64,000 nt of DNA, taken from Pseudomonas sp. Root71 (lineage in GTDB: Bacteria; Pseudomonadota; Gammaproteobacteria; Pseudomonadales; Pseudomonadaceae). This document shows positions 27,092 to 38,024 of the stretch, piece by piece; positions within the stretch are counted from its first letter, which is position 1; every line of letters begins with the position of its first letter. Where the stretch lies: assembly GCF_001429045.1 (NCBI RefSeq), contig NZ_LMHY01000002.1, forward strand, positions 124,001 to 188,000, in the 5' to 3' direction. Made by a program: the position numbers and the translations under genes. The notes under the pieces were generated by a model, which saw only the letters and a list, made by a program, of their open reading frames with translations, was not told the DNA's origin and ran no database searches.

Positions 27092-27102
27092 ACGCAATAC
27101 CT

Positions 27103-27184
27103 CTGTAGGAGCTGCTGAAGGCTGCGATCTTTGCTTTTGAAGATCAAAAGACCGCAACCTCGTTTCACTCGGCAGCTCCTACAG
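27103..27184. repeat. Degenerate REP element (GTAGGAGCTGC type) inside the hexarate operon
   Basis: Left arm CTGTAGGAGCTGCTGAAGGC and right arm GGCAGCTCCTACAG with a diverged middle, between the dehydrogenase stop and the transporter start. In the RNA it would fold and could lower downstream expression. Confidence 0.75.
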
Positions 27185-27237
27185 GGAAATACCAAAGATT
27201 CACCCCGCATAAAAATAATCAGTGGGAGTACATCTAC

Positions 27238-28611
27238 ATGCAATCGACCAAGCCGACTCACGTCCGCTATTTGATCCTGCTCATGCTGTTTCTGGTGACC
27301 ACGATCAACTACGCCGACCGGGCTACCATCGCAATCGCCGGCTCCAGCCTGCAAAAAGACCTCGGCATCGACGCCGTTACCCTCGGCTACATCTTCTCCG
27401 CATTCGGTTGGGCCTACGTGGCCGGGCAAATCCCCGGTGGCTGGCTGCTGGACCGTTTCGGTTCGAAAAAAATCTACGCACTGAGCATCTTCACCTGGTC
27501 GCTGTTCACCGTGCTGCAGGGGTATGTCGGCGAGTTCGGCATGTCCACCGCCGTGGTCGCGCTGTTCATGCTGCGCTTTTTGGTGGGTCTGGCCGAAGCG
27601 CCATCCTTCCCCGGCAACGCACGCATTGTGGCCGCCTGGTTCCCGACCGCTGAACGCGGCACCGCCTCGGCGATCTTCAACTCGGCGCAGTATTTTGCCA
27701 CCGTGTTGTTCGCACCGCTGATGGGCTGGATCGTCTACAGCTTCGGCTGGCAGCACGTGTTCATCGTCATGGGCGTGATCGGCATCATCTTCTCCGGGAT
27801 CTGGCTGAAAGTGATCTACAGCCCACGCCAGCACCCGATGATCAATGATGCTGAGTTCAAGCACATCGCCGACAACGGCGGCATGGTCGACATGGACCAG
27901 GACCAGGACAAGGGCAAAGGCAAAAAGGCCGACGGTCCGAAGTGGGACTACATCCGCCAATTGCTGACCAACCGCATGATGCTCGGCGTGTACCTGGGCC
28001 AGTACTGCATCAACGGCATTACCTATTTCTTCCTGACCTGGTTCCCGGTGTACCTGGTGCAGGAGCGCGGCATGACCATCCTCAAGGCCGGTTTCATCGC
28101 GTCCTTGCCGGCGATCTGCGGCTTCATCGGTGGTGTGCTCGGCGGGGTGATTTCCGATTACCTTCTGCGCAAAGGCCATTCCCTGACCTTCGCCCGCAAG
28201 GCACCGATCATTGCTGGCCTGCTGGTTTCCAGCAGCATCGTGGCGTGCAACTACGTGGACGTAGAATGGATGGTCGTCGGCTTCATGGCCCTGGCGTTCT
28301 TCGGCAAAGGCGTGGGTGCACTGGGCTGGGCGGTGGTGTCCGACACCTCGCCGAAGCAGATCGCCGGCCTGAGCGGTGGCCTGTTCAACACCTTCGGTAA
28401 CATTGCGTCGATCACCACTCCGATCGTGATCGGCTACATCATCAGCTCCACCGGTTCGTTCAAATGGGCGCTGGTGTTCGTCGGTTGCAACGCATTGGTC
28501 GCGGTGTTCAGCTACCTGGTGATCGTGGGCCCGATCAAGCGCGTGGTGCTCAAAGAGCCACCAGCGAACGGTACTGAAGCCCCTGGCAAATTGTCTCAAG
28601 CGCATTCCTGA
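27238..28611 (+). CDS. MFS transporter, galactarate/glucarate (hexarate) type
   Basis: 457-residue inner-membrane symporter of the anion:cation symporter branch of the MFS (GudP/GarP-like), with twelve predicted helices, the first-loop motif [19 protein letters not shown] and the N-terminal NYADRATI characteristic of the branch. A charged loop of about 25 residues rich in Asp and Lys (around 215-240) lies between helices 6 and 7. GGGAG precedes the ATG. Clustering with kdgD and garD makes D-galactarate and/or D-glucarate the likely cargo. Confidence 0.88.
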   Translation: MQSTKPTHVRYLILLMLFLVTTINYADRATIAIAGSSLQKDLGIDAVTLGYIFSAFGWAYVAGQIPGGWLLDRFGSKKIYALSIFTWSLFTVLQGYVGEFGMSTAVVALFMLRFLVGLAEAPSFPGNARIVAAWFPTAERGTASAIFNSAQYFATVLFAPLMGWIVYSFGWQHVFIVMGVIGIIFSGIWLKVIYSPRQHPMINDAEFKHIADNGGMVDMDQDQDKGKGKKADGPKWDYIRQLLTNRMMLGVYLGQYCINGITYFFLTWFPVYLVQERGMTILKAGFIASLPAICGFIGGVLGGVISDYLLRKGHSLTFARKAPIIAGLLVSSSIVACNYVDVEWMVVGFMALAFFGKGVGALGWAVVSDTSPKQIAGLSGGLFNTFGNIASITTPIVIGYIISSTGSFKWALVFVGCNALVAVFSYLVIVGPIKRVVLKEPPANGTEAPGKLSQAHS

Positions 28612-28622
28612 GGAGCGGCGTC

Positions 28623-30176
28623 ATGCAGTTGATTGAACATTCCGACTCGCCGCGCTACATCCGCCTGCACGAGCGGGACAACGTAGTGATCGTGGTCAAT
28701 GATCAGGGTGTACCGGCCGGCACCGAGTTTGCCGATGGTTTGGTCACCGTGGACTTCGTGCCACAAAGCCACAAGGTCACCCTGGAAGACATTCCAGAGG
28801 GTGGCCAGGTGATTCGTTATGGCCAGGTCATTGGCTATGCCTTGCAGCCGATCCCCCGCGGCAGTTGGGTCAAGGAAGATCAACTGCGCATGCCGACCGC
28901 GCCACCGCTGGACAGCCTGCCGCTGTCCACCGATGTGCCGGCCGCGCAGGCACCGCTGGAAGGTTTCACCTTCGAGGGTTATCGCAACGCCGACGGCACC
29001 GTCGGCACGCGCAACATTCTGGGCATCACTACCACCGTGCAGTGTGTGACCGGGGTGCTCGATCATGCGGTCAAGCGCATCAAGGATGAGTTGCTGCCCA
29101 AGTACCCGCACGTCGATGACGTGGTGGCGCTGACCCACAGCTATGGCTGTGGCGTGGCGATCACCGCGACTGACGCGTACATCCCGATCCGCACTGTGCG
29201 CAATCTGGCGCGCAACCCTAACCTGGGTGGCGAAGCCTTGGTGATCAGCCTGGGCTGCGAGAAATTGCAGGCCGGGCAAGTGATGCACGACAACGACAGC
29301 TCGGTGGATCTCAGCGAGCCTTGGTTATACCGCTTGCAGGATTCCAGTCACGGTTTCACCGAAATGATCGAACAGATCATGGAACTGGCCGAGACACGCT
29401 TGAAGAAGCTCGATCAACGTCGCCGGGAAACCGTGCCGGCGTCCGAACTGATTCTGGGCATGCAATGCGGTGGCAGTGATGCGTTCTCCGGCATCACCGC
29501 CAACCCGGCGCTCGGTTATGCCTCGGACCTGCTTCTGCGGGCCGGTGCGACGGTGATGTTTTCTGAAGTCACCGAAGTACGTGATGCCATTTATTTACTG
29601 ACCTCACGGGCGGAAAACCAGGACGTCGCCCAGGAACTGGTGCGGGAAATGGACTGGTACGACCGCTACCTGGCCAAGGGCGAGGCGGATCGCAGTGCCA
29701 ACACCACCCCAGGCAACAAGAAGGGCGGGTTGTCGAACATTGTCGAGAAATCCCTGGGATCGATCGTCAAGTCCGGCAGCAGCGCGATCAACGGCGTGCT
29801 TGGCCCTGGCGAGCGTTTCAAGCGCAAAGGCCTGATCTTCTGCGCGACTCCGGCCAGCGACTTTGTTTGCGGGACTTTGCAGTTGGCGGCGGGGATGAAC
29901 CTGCACGTGTTCACCACCGGTCGTGGCACGCCTTACGGGCTGGCCATGGCACCGGTGGTGAAGGTCTCGACCCGGACCGAACTGGCACAACGCTGGCCGG
30001 ACCTGATCGACATCGACGCGGGCCGAATCGCTACCGGACGCGCCTCCATCGAGGAGCTTGGCTGGGAGTTGTTCCACTACTACCTGGACGTGGCCAGCGG
30101 CAAGCAGCAGACGTGGGCTGAAAAGCACAAGCTGCATAACGACATCACCCTGTTCAACCCGGCGCCGATCACTTAA
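28623..30176 (+). CDS. garD: Galactarate dehydratase
   Basis: 517 residues, UxaA/GarD family (E. coli GarD is of similar length). Dehydrates D-galactarate to 5-keto-4-deoxyglucarate, the KdgD substrate. The N-terminal SAF-type segment (about 10-90) is followed by the catalytic region with [15 protein letters not shown] and [23 protein letters not shown] precedes the ATG, 11 bases after the transporter gene. Last gene of the hexarate operon; no glucarate dehydratase (gudD) was found in the window. Confidence 0.93.
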   Translation: MQLIEHSDSPRYIRLHERDNVVIVVNDQGVPAGTEFADGLVTVDFVPQSHKVTLEDIPEGGQVIRYGQVIGYALQPIPRGSWVKEDQLRMPTAPPLDSLPLSTDVPAAQAPLEGFTFEGYRNADGTVGTRNILGITTTVQCVTGVLDHAVKRIKDELLPKYPHVDDVVALTHSYGCGVAITATDAYIPIRTVRNLARNPNLGGEALVISLGCEKLQAGQVMHDNDSSVDLSEPWLYRLQDSSHGFTEMIEQIMELAETRLKKLDQRRRETVPASELILGMQCGGSDAFSGITANPALGYASDLLLRAGATVMFSEVTEVRDAIYLLTSRAENQDVAQELVREMDWYDRYLAKGEADRSANTTPGNKKGGLSNIVEKSLGSIVKSGSSAINGVLGPGERFKRKGLIFCATPASDFVCGTLQLAAGMNLHVFTTGRGTPYGLAMAPVVKVSTRTELAQRWPDLIDIDAGRIATGRASIEELGWELFHYYLDVASGKQQTWAEKHKLHNDITLFNPAPIT

Positions 30177-30191
30177 GACCGAGTCGCCTGC

Positions 30192-30284
30192 TTCGCGAGC
30201 AAGCCCGCTCCCACACTGGATTGTCGTCGCGCACAAATTTTGTGTTCGACACTGATCAAATGTGGGAGCGGGCTTGCTCGCGAA
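30192..30284. repeat. REP doublet (REPIN), GTGGGAGCGGGCTTGCTC type
   Basis: Inverted cores TTCGCGAGCAAGCCCGCTCC and complement around about 45 bases, between garD and the AEC carrier gene. No conventional terminator was seen after garD. Confidence 0.85.
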
Positions 30285-30361
30285 GGCGATCTAGCAGGCG
30301 CCGAAGTCTTCAGTGGCTTATCATTAGCCCCCTAACGACGCCCACCAAGGTTACCCCCGGC

Positions 30362-31303
30362 ATGCTGGCAATTTTCCTCGAAACCCTGAACATCACAGCG
30401 CCGGTGTTTGCCATGCTGTTTCTCGGGGTGCTGCTCAAGCGCATCGACTGGATCAACGACAACTTCATCCACACCGCATCGTCACTGGTGTTCAACGTCA
30501 CCATGCCGGCGTTGTTGTTTCTGGGCATCCTGCATGCCGACCTGCACGCGGCGCTGCAACCGGCGCTGCTGATCTATTTCTCCCTCGCGACCCTGGCGTG
30601 TTTTGCCATCGCCTGGGGTTGGGCGATCTGGAAGTGCCCGCGGGAAGACCGGGGGATCTACACCCAGGGCGCGTTTCGCGGTAACAACGGGGTCATCGGC
30701 CTGGCACTGGCGGCAAGCATGTACGGCGACTACGGGATTTCCCTCGGGGCGATCCTCGCGGCGCTGGTGATCCTGTTCTACAACACCCTCTCGACCATCG
30801 TGCTGGCGGTGTACAGCCCGGTGATCAAGTCCGATCCGTGGAGTATCTGCAAAAGCGTGTTCAGCAATCCGCTGATCATCAGCGTGATCGTGGCTGCCCC
30901 CTTTGCCTATTTCAAGATTGGCTTGCCTGGCTGGCTGGAAACCTCCGGCCAGTATCTGGCGCAAACGACCTTGCCGCTGGCGCTGATCTGCATCGGCGGC
31001 ACGCTGTCCCTGGCCGCGCTGCGCAAAAGCGGCAACATGGCGCTGAGTTCAAGCCTGGTGAAGATGATCGGTTTGCCGGTACTGGCGACACTGGGCGCGT
31101 GGTTGTGGGGCTTTCGCGGGGCGGAACTGGGGATTCTGTTCCTGTACTTCGGCAGCCCGACTGCCGCTGCCAGTTTCGTCATGGCCCGGGCGGCGGATGG
31201 CAATCACGAGTTGGCGGCGGCGATTATCGTGATCACCACGCTGATGGCGGCGGTCACCACCAATGTCGGGATCTTCTTTTTGCAGTGGGGTGGGTGGATT
31301 TAA
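30362..31303 (+). CDS. AEC-family (auxin-efflux-carrier-like) transporter
   Basis: 313 residues with about ten hydrophobic segments of the Mem_trans/AEC family, found in bacteria near organic-acid genes and often carrying malonate, malate or similar acids. The conserved GAFRGNNGVIGLALA and FGSPTAAASFVMA stretches are visible. I chose the ATG at 30362 (MLAIFLETLN); the frame is open to 30221 but the extra residues come from the REPIN and are not membrane-like. Separated from garD by the REPIN, it may be an independent gene. Confidence 0.8.
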   Translation: MLAIFLETLNITAPVFAMLFLGVLLKRIDWINDNFIHTASSLVFNVTMPALLFLGILHADLHAALQPALLIYFSLATLACFAIAWGWAIWKCPREDRGIYTQGAFRGNNGVIGLALAASMYGDYGISLGAILAALVILFYNTLSTIVLAVYSPVIKSDPWSICKSVFSNPLIISVIVAAPFAYFKIGLPGWLETSGQYLAQTTLPLALICIGGTLSLAALRKSGNMALSSSLVKMIGLPVLATLGAWLWGFRGAELGILFLYFGSPTAAASFVMARAADGNHELAAAIIVITTLMAAVTTNVGIFFLQWGGWI

Positions 31304-31312
31304 AGGCAAGGG

Positions 31313-31390
31313 TCAAAAGATCGCAGCCTGCGGCAGCTCCTACAGGAAAACGCATTCCAATGTAGGAGCTGCCGCAGGCTGCGATCTTTT
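31313..31390. repeat. REP doublet, GTAGGAGCTGCCGCAGGCTGCGATC type
   Basis: Near-perfect inverted repeat with an AAAAGATCGCAGCC left end and GGCTGCGATCTTTT right end, between convergent genes. Its right end gives a T-run and may help termination. Confidence 0.85.
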
Positions 31391-31403
31391 CAAAGCAATA
31401 AAA

Positions 31404-31784
31404 TTATTCCGGCTTCTGGTAACTGTCGATCACTTCCTGCGCCGCCCGAAACGCATCAATCGCCGCCGGCACACCGGCATACACCGCGCAATGCAGCAGC
31501 GCCTCGCGAATCTCATCCACAGTGCAGCCATTGTTCAGCGCACCGCGCACGTGACCTTTCAATTCCTGCGGGCACTTGAGTGCAGTCAGGGCGGCAAGGG
31601 TGATCAGGCTGCGGGTTTTCAGTGGCAGGCCTTCGCGATTCCACACACCGCCCCAGGCGTGTTCATTGACGAAGTCCTGCAGCGGCTGGGTGAATTCGGT
31701 GGCATTGCCCAGTGCGCGGTCGACGAAGGCGTCGCCCATCACTTGGCGGCGGACTTCAACGCCGGGTTTTTTATTCTCGGTCAT
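31404..31784 (-). CDS. Carboxymuconolactone decarboxylase family protein (PcaC-like)
   Basis: 126 residues, one AhpD-like/CMD domain. The pattern LITLAALTALKCPQEL ... HVRGALNNGCTVDEI with ALLHCAVYAGVPAA matches PcaC-type 4-carboxymuconolactone decarboxylase, which acts in protocatechuate breakdown, but no other pca gene is nearby, so the substrate is open. The ATG overlaps the TGA of the antiporter gene (ATGA), so the two are co-transcribed. Confidence 0.8.
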   Translation of the reverse strand: MTENKKPGVEVRRQVMGDAFVDRALGNATEFTQPLQDFVNEHAWGGVWNREGLPLKTRSLITLAALTALKCPQELKGHVRGALNNGCTVDEIREALLHCAVYAGVPAAIDAFRAAQEVIDSYQKPE

Positions 31785-32842
31785 GGGGCTTCCTTCTTAT
31801 GGTGTTGGCGACGCCAGGCGCGTAGTGACGTGAACAACAAAAACGCCACCAGCGCCGGCAGGACGAAAAACAGCATCAAGTGTTCCAGCTTGCCGGCCAG
31901 TGGCATACCGGTGGTGAACGACACCACGTGTAGCCCATACGCCAGGTACAAACCCAGAAACAGCAGGCCTTCGGCGCGGGTCACCCGGTAGCCGGAGTAG
32001 AACACCGGCAGGCACAGCGCCGCGACGCCGAGCATCACCGGCAGGTCGAAATCCAGGGCGTTGGGCGACACCGACAGCGGCGACGGTGCCACCAGCGCGG
32101 TAAAACCGAGCACACCCAGGAGGTTGAACAGGTTGCTGCCAATCACGTTGCCCACGGCAATATCGCGCTCGCCGCGCATGGCCGCGATCAACGAAGTGGC
32201 CAGTTCAGGCAGTGAGGTGCTGACGGCGACGATGGTCAGGCCGATGATCCGCTCCGACAACCCAAGATCGGTGGCCACCGCAACCGCCGCGCCCAGCAGC
32301 AAGTGCCCGGCGTACACCAGCATCGCCAGCCCGGCGACGATCATCAGCAGGCTGCTCAGCCATGGCGCTTGCCCATGATGGTCATGGCTCGATACCGGCC
32401 GTCCCGAATGCCGTGACTGGCGCAGCAACAAGCCCAGGTAAATCGCCAGTGCCGTCAGCAGCATCACGCCGTCGGCCCGGGACAGTTCTTCATTCCAGGC
32501 GAGTACGAACACCAGCAGGCTGGCGCCGATCATCAACGGAATATCCAGGCGTACCAATTGCCGGGAAACCCGCAAAGGAATGATCAGCGCGGACAACCCG
32601 AGGGTGACGAGGATGTTGAAAATGCTGCTGCCGATCACACTGCCGACGGCGATGTCGGCAGTTTGCGCCAGGGTCGCTTGCAGGCTGACCGCCATTTGCG
32701 GCGCGCTGCTGCCGAGGGCGACGATGGTCAGGCCGATGATCAGCGGTCGTACGTGCAACCGCGCGGCGATGCGTACGGCGGCGCGCACCATCAATTCGGC
32801 GCCGACAATCAGCAGGAACAATCCGCTGAGCAATTCGATCAC
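31781..32842 (-). CDS. Calcium/sodium antiporter family protein (CaCA, YrbG-like)
   Basis: 353 residues, two homologous Na_Ca_ex halves of about five helices each with a central cytoplasmic loop rich in His (SSHDHHGQ). The alpha repeats GSSAPQMAVSL (residues 44-54) and STSLPELATSL (208-218) are each followed by IGSNLFN-type motifs. In the first repeat Gln49 takes the place of the usual ion-binding Glu; the second repeat keeps Glu213. The family exports Ca2+ (or Na+/K+) across the inner membrane; with this change the ion specificity is doubtful. Upstream of, and overlapping, the PcaC-like gene. Confidence 0.85.
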   Translation of the reverse strand: MIELLSGLFLLIVGAELMVRAAVRIAARLHVRPLIIGLTIVALGSSAPQMAVSLQATLAQTADIAVGSVIGSSIFNILVTLGLSALIIPLRVSRQLVRLDIPLMIGASLLVFVLAWNEELSRADGVMLLTALAIYLGLLLRQSRHSGRPVSSHDHHGQAPWLSSLLMIVAGLAMLVYAGHLLLGAAVAVATDLGLSERIIGLTIVAVSTSLPELATSLIAAMRGERDIAVGNVIGSNLFNLLGVLGFTALVAPSPLSVSPNALDFDLPVMLGVAALCLPVFYSGYRVTRAEGLLFLGLYLAYGLHVVSFTTGMPLAGKLEHLMLFFVLPALVAFLLFTSLRAWRRQHHKKEAP

Positions 32843-32892
32843 ACTGATCAGGGGTAAATCGGCTAGTCCGAAAATGGTCGGGGCTCCATCGG

Positions 32893-33267
32893 TCAGTCGT
32901 CCAGGGCTTGCACGCGAACCTTCGCAGTGCCGCTGCGCAGCATGCCCAGGCGCTCGGCGGCTTCCCGGGACAGGTCGATCAGGCGGCCACGGGTGTGCGG
33001 CCCGCGATCATTGATGCGTACCACGCAGGATTTGTCGTTATTCAGATTGGTGACCTTCACCCGTGTACCGAAGGGTAGCTGGCGATGGGCGGCGGTCATG
33101 GATTTCATGTTGAAACGCTCGCCGTTGGCGGTGCGTTTGCCTTGGTGTTTGGCGCCGTAGTACGAAGCCACGCCGGTTTTGTCGTAGCCATGCGGATCGA
33201 CGGTGTCGGTGCTGGCGCAACCGGCCAGGAGCGAGAGGAGGGCGCAGGCGCCGAATAGACGTTTCAT
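32893..33267 (-). CDS. Short RlpA-like lipoprotein (double-psi beta-barrel)
   Basis: 124 residues. Signal peptide with lipobox LLAGC (Cys17) then a single RlpA DPBB domain: GVASYYGAKHQGKRTANGE, NLNNDKSCVVRINDRGPH, IDLSREAAERLGM. RlpA proteins are septal lytic transglycosylases cleaving glycan strands that lack peptides, but this one is much shorter than RlpA (over 300 residues) and has no SPOR domain. Its catalytic Asp and His region (NDRGPH) is kept. Probably an outer-membrane-anchored glycan hydrolase paralogue. Confidence 0.82.
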   Translation of the reverse strand: MKRLFGACALLSLLAGCASTDTVDPHGYDKTGVASYYGAKHQGKRTANGERFNMKSMTAAHRQLPFGTRVKVTNLNNDKSCVVRINDRGPHTRGRLIDLSREAAERLGMLRSGTAKVRVQALDD

Positions 33268-33288
33268 TCAAGGTTTTCCCGAAACAAT

Positions 33289-33378
33289 TGTGGGAGCGAG
33301 CCTGCTCGCGATAGCGTTCTGACAATCAACTCATCGTTGAGTGCCGGACCGCTGTCGCGAGCAAGCTCGCTCCCACAG
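33289..33378. repeat. REP doublet (REPIN), GTGGGAGCGAGC type
   Basis: Inverted cores TTGTGGGAGCGAGCCTGCTC and the complement ending CTCGCTCCCACAGG, with about 45 bases between, separating gatB from the RlpA-like gene. Confidence 0.85.
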
Positions 33379-33415
33379 GGAATGGAGCCAGATTTTAGAG
33401 CTGGCTCCATCCTCA

Positions 33416-34861
33416 TCAGCCTTCGAGCTTGCTTTTGAGCAGTTCGTTGACCTGTTGCGGGTTGGCCTTGCCTTTGGAGGCTTTCATGGCCTGACCGACG
33501 AAGAAGCCGAACATCTTGCCGCGCTTGGCTTCGTCTGCCGCGCGGTATTGCTCGACCTGCTCGGCGTTGGCCGCGAGCATTTCGTCCAGCACCGCCGAAA
33601 TGGCGCCAGTATCGGTCACTTGCTTGAGACCGCGCTTGTCGATGATCTCGTCCGCGCTGCCTTCGCCATTGGCCATCGCTTCAAACACCACCTTGGCGAT
33701 CTTGCCGGAGATGGTGTTGTCCTTGATGCGCAGCAGCATGCCGCCCAGAAGCTCGGCGGAAACCGGCGACTCTTCGATGTCCAGGCCTTGCTTGTTGAGC
33801 AGACTGCCCAACTCGACCATCACCCAGTTGGCCGCCAGTTTGGCGTCGCCGCCGATGCTCGCGACTTTCTCGAAGTAATCGGCTTGCTCGCGGCTGGTGG
33901 CCAGGACGCTGGCGTCATAGACCGACAGGCCGAACTGCTCCTGGAAACGCTCGCGTTTCTGCGGTGGCAATTCCGGCAAGGTGCCGCGCACGTCGTCGAG
34001 GAACGAATTCTCGATAACCACCGGCAGCAGGTCCGGATCGGGGAAGTAACGGTAGTCGTTGGCTTCCTCTTTGCTGCGCATCGGACGGGTTTCGTCCTTG
34101 TTCGGATCGTACAGGCGGGTCTGCTGGATGACCTTGCCGCCGTCTTCGATCAGCTCGATCTGACGCTGGATTTCGCTGTTGATCGCCTTCTCGATGAAAC
34201 GGAACGAGTTGACGTTCTTGATCTCGCAGCGGGTGCCGAACTCGACCTGGCCTTTCGGACGGATCGATACGTTGCAGTCGCAGCGCAGCGAACCTTCGGC
34301 CATGTTGCCGTCGCAGATGCCCAGGTAGCGCACCAGCGCGTGGATCGCCTTGACGTAGGCCACGGCTTCCTTGGCGCTGCGCATGTCCGGTTCGGAGACG
34401 ATTTCCAGCAGCGGTGTGCCGGCACGGTTCAGGTCGATGCCGGTGGCGCCGCTGAATTCTTCGTGCAGGCTCTTGCCGGCGTCTTCTTCCAGGTGCGCGC
34501 GGGTGATGCCGACACGTTTGACCGTGCCGTCCTCGAGGGCGATGTCCAGGTGGCCCTTGCCGACGATCGGCAGCTCCATCTGGCTGATCTGGTAGCCCTT
34601 GGGCAGGTCCGGGTAGAAGTAGTTTTTACGGGCGAACACGTTGTGCTGGCCGATCTCGGCGTCAATCGCCAGACCGAACATCACCGCCATGCGCACCGCT
34701 TCCTGGTTCAGCACCGGCAGCACGCCGGGCATGCCCAGGTCTACGAGGCTGGCCTGGGTGTTCGGCTCTGAACCGAACGTGGTGGAACTACCGGAAAAGA
34801 TTTTCGACCGGGTGGTGAGCTGGGTGTGAATCTCCAGCCCGATCACGACTTCCCATTGCAT
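33416..34861 (-). CDS. gatB: Asp-tRNA(Asn)/Glu-tRNA(Gln) amidotransferase subunit B
   Basis: 481 residues, normal for GatB. Binds mischarged tRNA and phosphorylates its acyl group before transamidation with ammonia from GatA. The N-terminal amidotransferase cradle ([10 protein letters not shown]) and C-terminal GatB_Yqey/helical tail domain are intact. Third gene of gatCAB on the minus strand, 10 bases after gatA. Confidence 0.97.
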   Translation of the reverse strand: MQWEVVIGLEIHTQLTTRSKIFSGSSTTFGSEPNTQASLVDLGMPGVLPVLNQEAVRMAVMFGLAIDAEIGQHNVFARKNYFYPDLPKGYQISQMELPIVGKGHLDIALEDGTVKRVGITRAHLEEDAGKSLHEEFSGATGIDLNRAGTPLLEIVSEPDMRSAKEAVAYVKAIHALVRYLGICDGNMAEGSLRCDCNVSIRPKGQVEFGTRCEIKNVNSFRFIEKAINSEIQRQIELIEDGGKVIQQTRLYDPNKDETRPMRSKEEANDYRYFPDPDLLPVVIENSFLDDVRGTLPELPPQKRERFQEQFGLSVYDASVLATSREQADYFEKVASIGGDAKLAANWVMVELGSLLNKQGLDIEESPVSAELLGGMLLRIKDNTISGKIAKVVFEAMANGEGSADEIIDKRGLKQVTDTGAISAVLDEMLAANAEQVEQYRAADEAKRGKMFGFFVGQAMKASKGKANPQQVNELLKSKLEG

Positions 34862-34871
34862 GTGTGTCTCC

Positions 34872-36323
34872 TCAGAAGCCGGTTGGGGTGCGGGTGTGCC
34901 AGTCAGTGTTCAACTGGTACTGGTGCGCAACGTTGAGCAAGCGGCCTTCCTGGAAATACGGGGCGAGCAGTTGCACGCCGACCGGCAGACCGTCGACAAA
35001 ACCTGCCGGCATGGACAAGCCCGGCAGACCCGCGAGGTTGGCGGTGATGGTGTAGACGTCTTCCAGGTACGCAGCGACCGGGTCGCTGTTCTTGGCGCCA
35101 AGCTTCCAGGCCGGGTTCGGCGTGGTTGGGCCGAGGATGATGTCGACCTCATTGAAGGCCGCCATGAAGTCGTTTTTGATCAAGCGACGAATCTTCTGCG
35201 CCTTCAGGTAATAGGCGTCGTAGTAACCGGCGGACAGCGCGTAGGCACCGACCATGATCCGGCGCTGTACTTCCGGGCCGAAGCCTTCGCCACGGGAGCG
35301 TTTGTACAGGTCGATCAGGTTGACCGGGTTTTCACAGCGGTAGCCGAAGCGCACGCCGTCGAAACGCGACAGGTTGGACGAGGCTTCCGCCGGGGCGATC
35401 ACGTAGTACGCAGGGATCGCGTGCTGCATGTTCGGCAGGCTGATTTCCTTGATCACGGCGCCGAGCTTTTCCAGCTCCTTGACGCTGTTGTGGATCAGCT
35501 CTGCGATGCGCGGGTCGAGACCGGCGCTGAAGTATTCCTTCGGCACGCCGATGCGCAGGCCTTGCAGCGAGCCGTTGAGGCTGGCGCTGTAGTCCGGTAC
35601 GGGCTCATCGATGCTGGTGGAGTCGTTCGGATCGAAGCCTGCCATACCTTGCAACATAATCGCGCAGTCTTCGGCGGTGCGTGCCATCGGGCCGCCCTGG
35701 TCGAGGCTGGACGCGTAGGCAATCATGCCCCAGCGCGAAACACGACCGTAGGTCGGTTTCAGGCCGGTGAGGTTGGTCAGGGCCGCAGGCTGACGAATCG
35801 AACCGCCCGTGTCGGTGCCGGTGGCCGCAGGCAACAGACGAGCGGCAACCGCCGCAGCGGAGCCGCCGGACGAACCGCCCGGAACGTGTTCCAGGTTCCA
35901 CGGGTTTTTCACCGCGCCGTAGTAGCTCGACTCGTTGGCCGACCCCATGGCGAATTCGTCCATGTTGGTCTTGCCCAGGGTCACGGCCCCGGCCGCAGCC
36001 AGTTTGGCGACCACGGTGGCGTCGTACGGTGCTTTAAAGTTGTCGAGCATCTTCGAGCCGCAGCTGGTGCGAATGCCCTGGGTGCAGAACAGGTCTTTGT
36101 GGGCGATCGGCGCGCCGAGCAGGGCGCCGCTCTCACCGTTGGCCCGGCGGGCATCGGCGGCTTTCGCCTGCGTCAGCGCCAGGTCCTCGGTGAGGCTGAT
36201 GAAACTGTTGAGCTGCGGATCGAGCTGGGCGATGCGCGCCAGCAGGACCTTGGTCAGCTCTTCGGAGGAAAACTTTTTATCGGCGAGTCCGCGGGCGATC
36301 TCGGCCAGAGTCAATTGATGCAT
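34872..36323 (-). CDS. gatA: Asp-tRNA(Asn)/Glu-tRNA(Gln) amidotransferase subunit A
   Basis: 483 residues, amidase-signature enzyme releasing ammonia from glutamine. The Lys-Ser-Ser triad is complete: K76 (APIAHKD), S151 (PGGSSGGS) and S175 (TDTGGSIR). 17 bases after gatC. Confidence 0.97.
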   Translation of the reverse strand: MHQLTLAEIARGLADKKFSSEELTKVLLARIAQLDPQLNSFISLTEDLALTQAKAADARRANGESGALLGAPIAHKDLFCTQGIRTSCGSKMLDNFKAPYDATVVAKLAAAGAVTLGKTNMDEFAMGSANESSYYGAVKNPWNLEHVPGGSSGGSAAAVAARLLPAATGTDTGGSIRQPAALTNLTGLKPTYGRVSRWGMIAYASSLDQGGPMARTAEDCAIMLQGMAGFDPNDSTSIDEPVPDYSASLNGSLQGLRIGVPKEYFSAGLDPRIAELIHNSVKELEKLGAVIKEISLPNMQHAIPAYYVIAPAEASSNLSRFDGVRFGYRCENPVNLIDLYKRSRGEGFGPEVQRRIMVGAYALSAGYYDAYYLKAQKIRRLIKNDFMAAFNEVDIILGPTTPNPAWKLGAKNSDPVAAYLEDVYTITANLAGLPGLSMPAGFVDGLPVGVQLLAPYFQEGRLLNVAHQYQLNTDWHTRTPTGF

Positions 36324-36340
36324 TGCAGGCTCTTTCCCTA

Positions 36341-36628
36341 TTAGTCGATGACTTTCGGAACCAGGTACAGGCCGTTTTCGACCGCTGGTGCGATGGACTG
36401 GTAGGCCTCGCGGTGATTGGTCTCGGTCACGACGTCTGCGCGCAGGCGCTGGCTGGCTTCCAGTGGGTGGGCCAGCGGTTCGATACCGTCGGTATTGACC
36501 GCCTGCATTTCGTCGACCAGCCCGAGAATGCTGTTGAGGGCCGAAGTGATGTGTGGAAGATCGGCATCATTGAGGCCAAGGCAGGCCAGATGAGCGATTT
36601 TTTCCACGTCGGAGCGTTCAAGCGCCAT
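36341..36628 (-). CDS. gatC: Asp-tRNA(Asn)/Glu-tRNA(Gln) amidotransferase subunit C
   Basis: 95 residues, GatC family ([34 protein letters not shown]), the small scaffold that wraps GatA and GatB. First gene of the gatCAB operon. Divergent from mreB with 210 bases between them. Confidence 0.95.
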   Translation of the reverse strand: MALERSDVEKIAHLACLGLNDADLPHITSALNSILGLVDEMQAVNTDGIEPLAHPLEASQRLRADVVTETNHREAYQSIAPAVENGLYLVPKVID

Positions 36629-36826
36629 GGGATTCTCCAGTGGAAAACAAAACGGACCGCGTCCGTGTGTTAGATTGTCGGAACACTACCGCACTTCTAC
36701 GGTCATAAGGCCGCGATTGTGGGGCTTGGTGCACAGAAAAGCGGCCAATTTAACATATTGGCGCCTTGCCCAAAATCCCTGTCGTTGTTAGAGTTTGCCG
36801 CACTTTTTTACCCACGCGTTGCCTAG

Positions 36827-37876
<1,050 letters not shown>

Positions 37877-37982
37877 GTCGCCGGATTGCCTCTATGCTGT
37901 TGAGCGCGCAGGCGGCACTTTGCAGTGCTGCCTGTTCGCGTTTATCTTCTGTCAGTCTGCATCCAGGCCGGATTGCTGCCGT

Positions 37983-38024
37983 ATGAATAAACAGAACATT
38001 TGCCTGGGAGGAGCGGCTTATTAA
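37983..38024 (+). other. 13-codon ORF overlapping the mreC start
   Basis: ATG-led ORF encoding MNKQNICLGGAAY, ending in TAA at 38022-38024. It spans the strong GGAGGAG site and ends over the ATT codon proposed as the mreC start. It has only a weak ribosome site of its own. Whether it is translated is unknown. Confidence 0.3.

Noticed and set aside
23414..31390. Repeated 25-30-base sequences that could suggest a CRISPR array
   Set aside because: The copies are kilobases apart, palindromic and in inverted pairs; they are REP elements.
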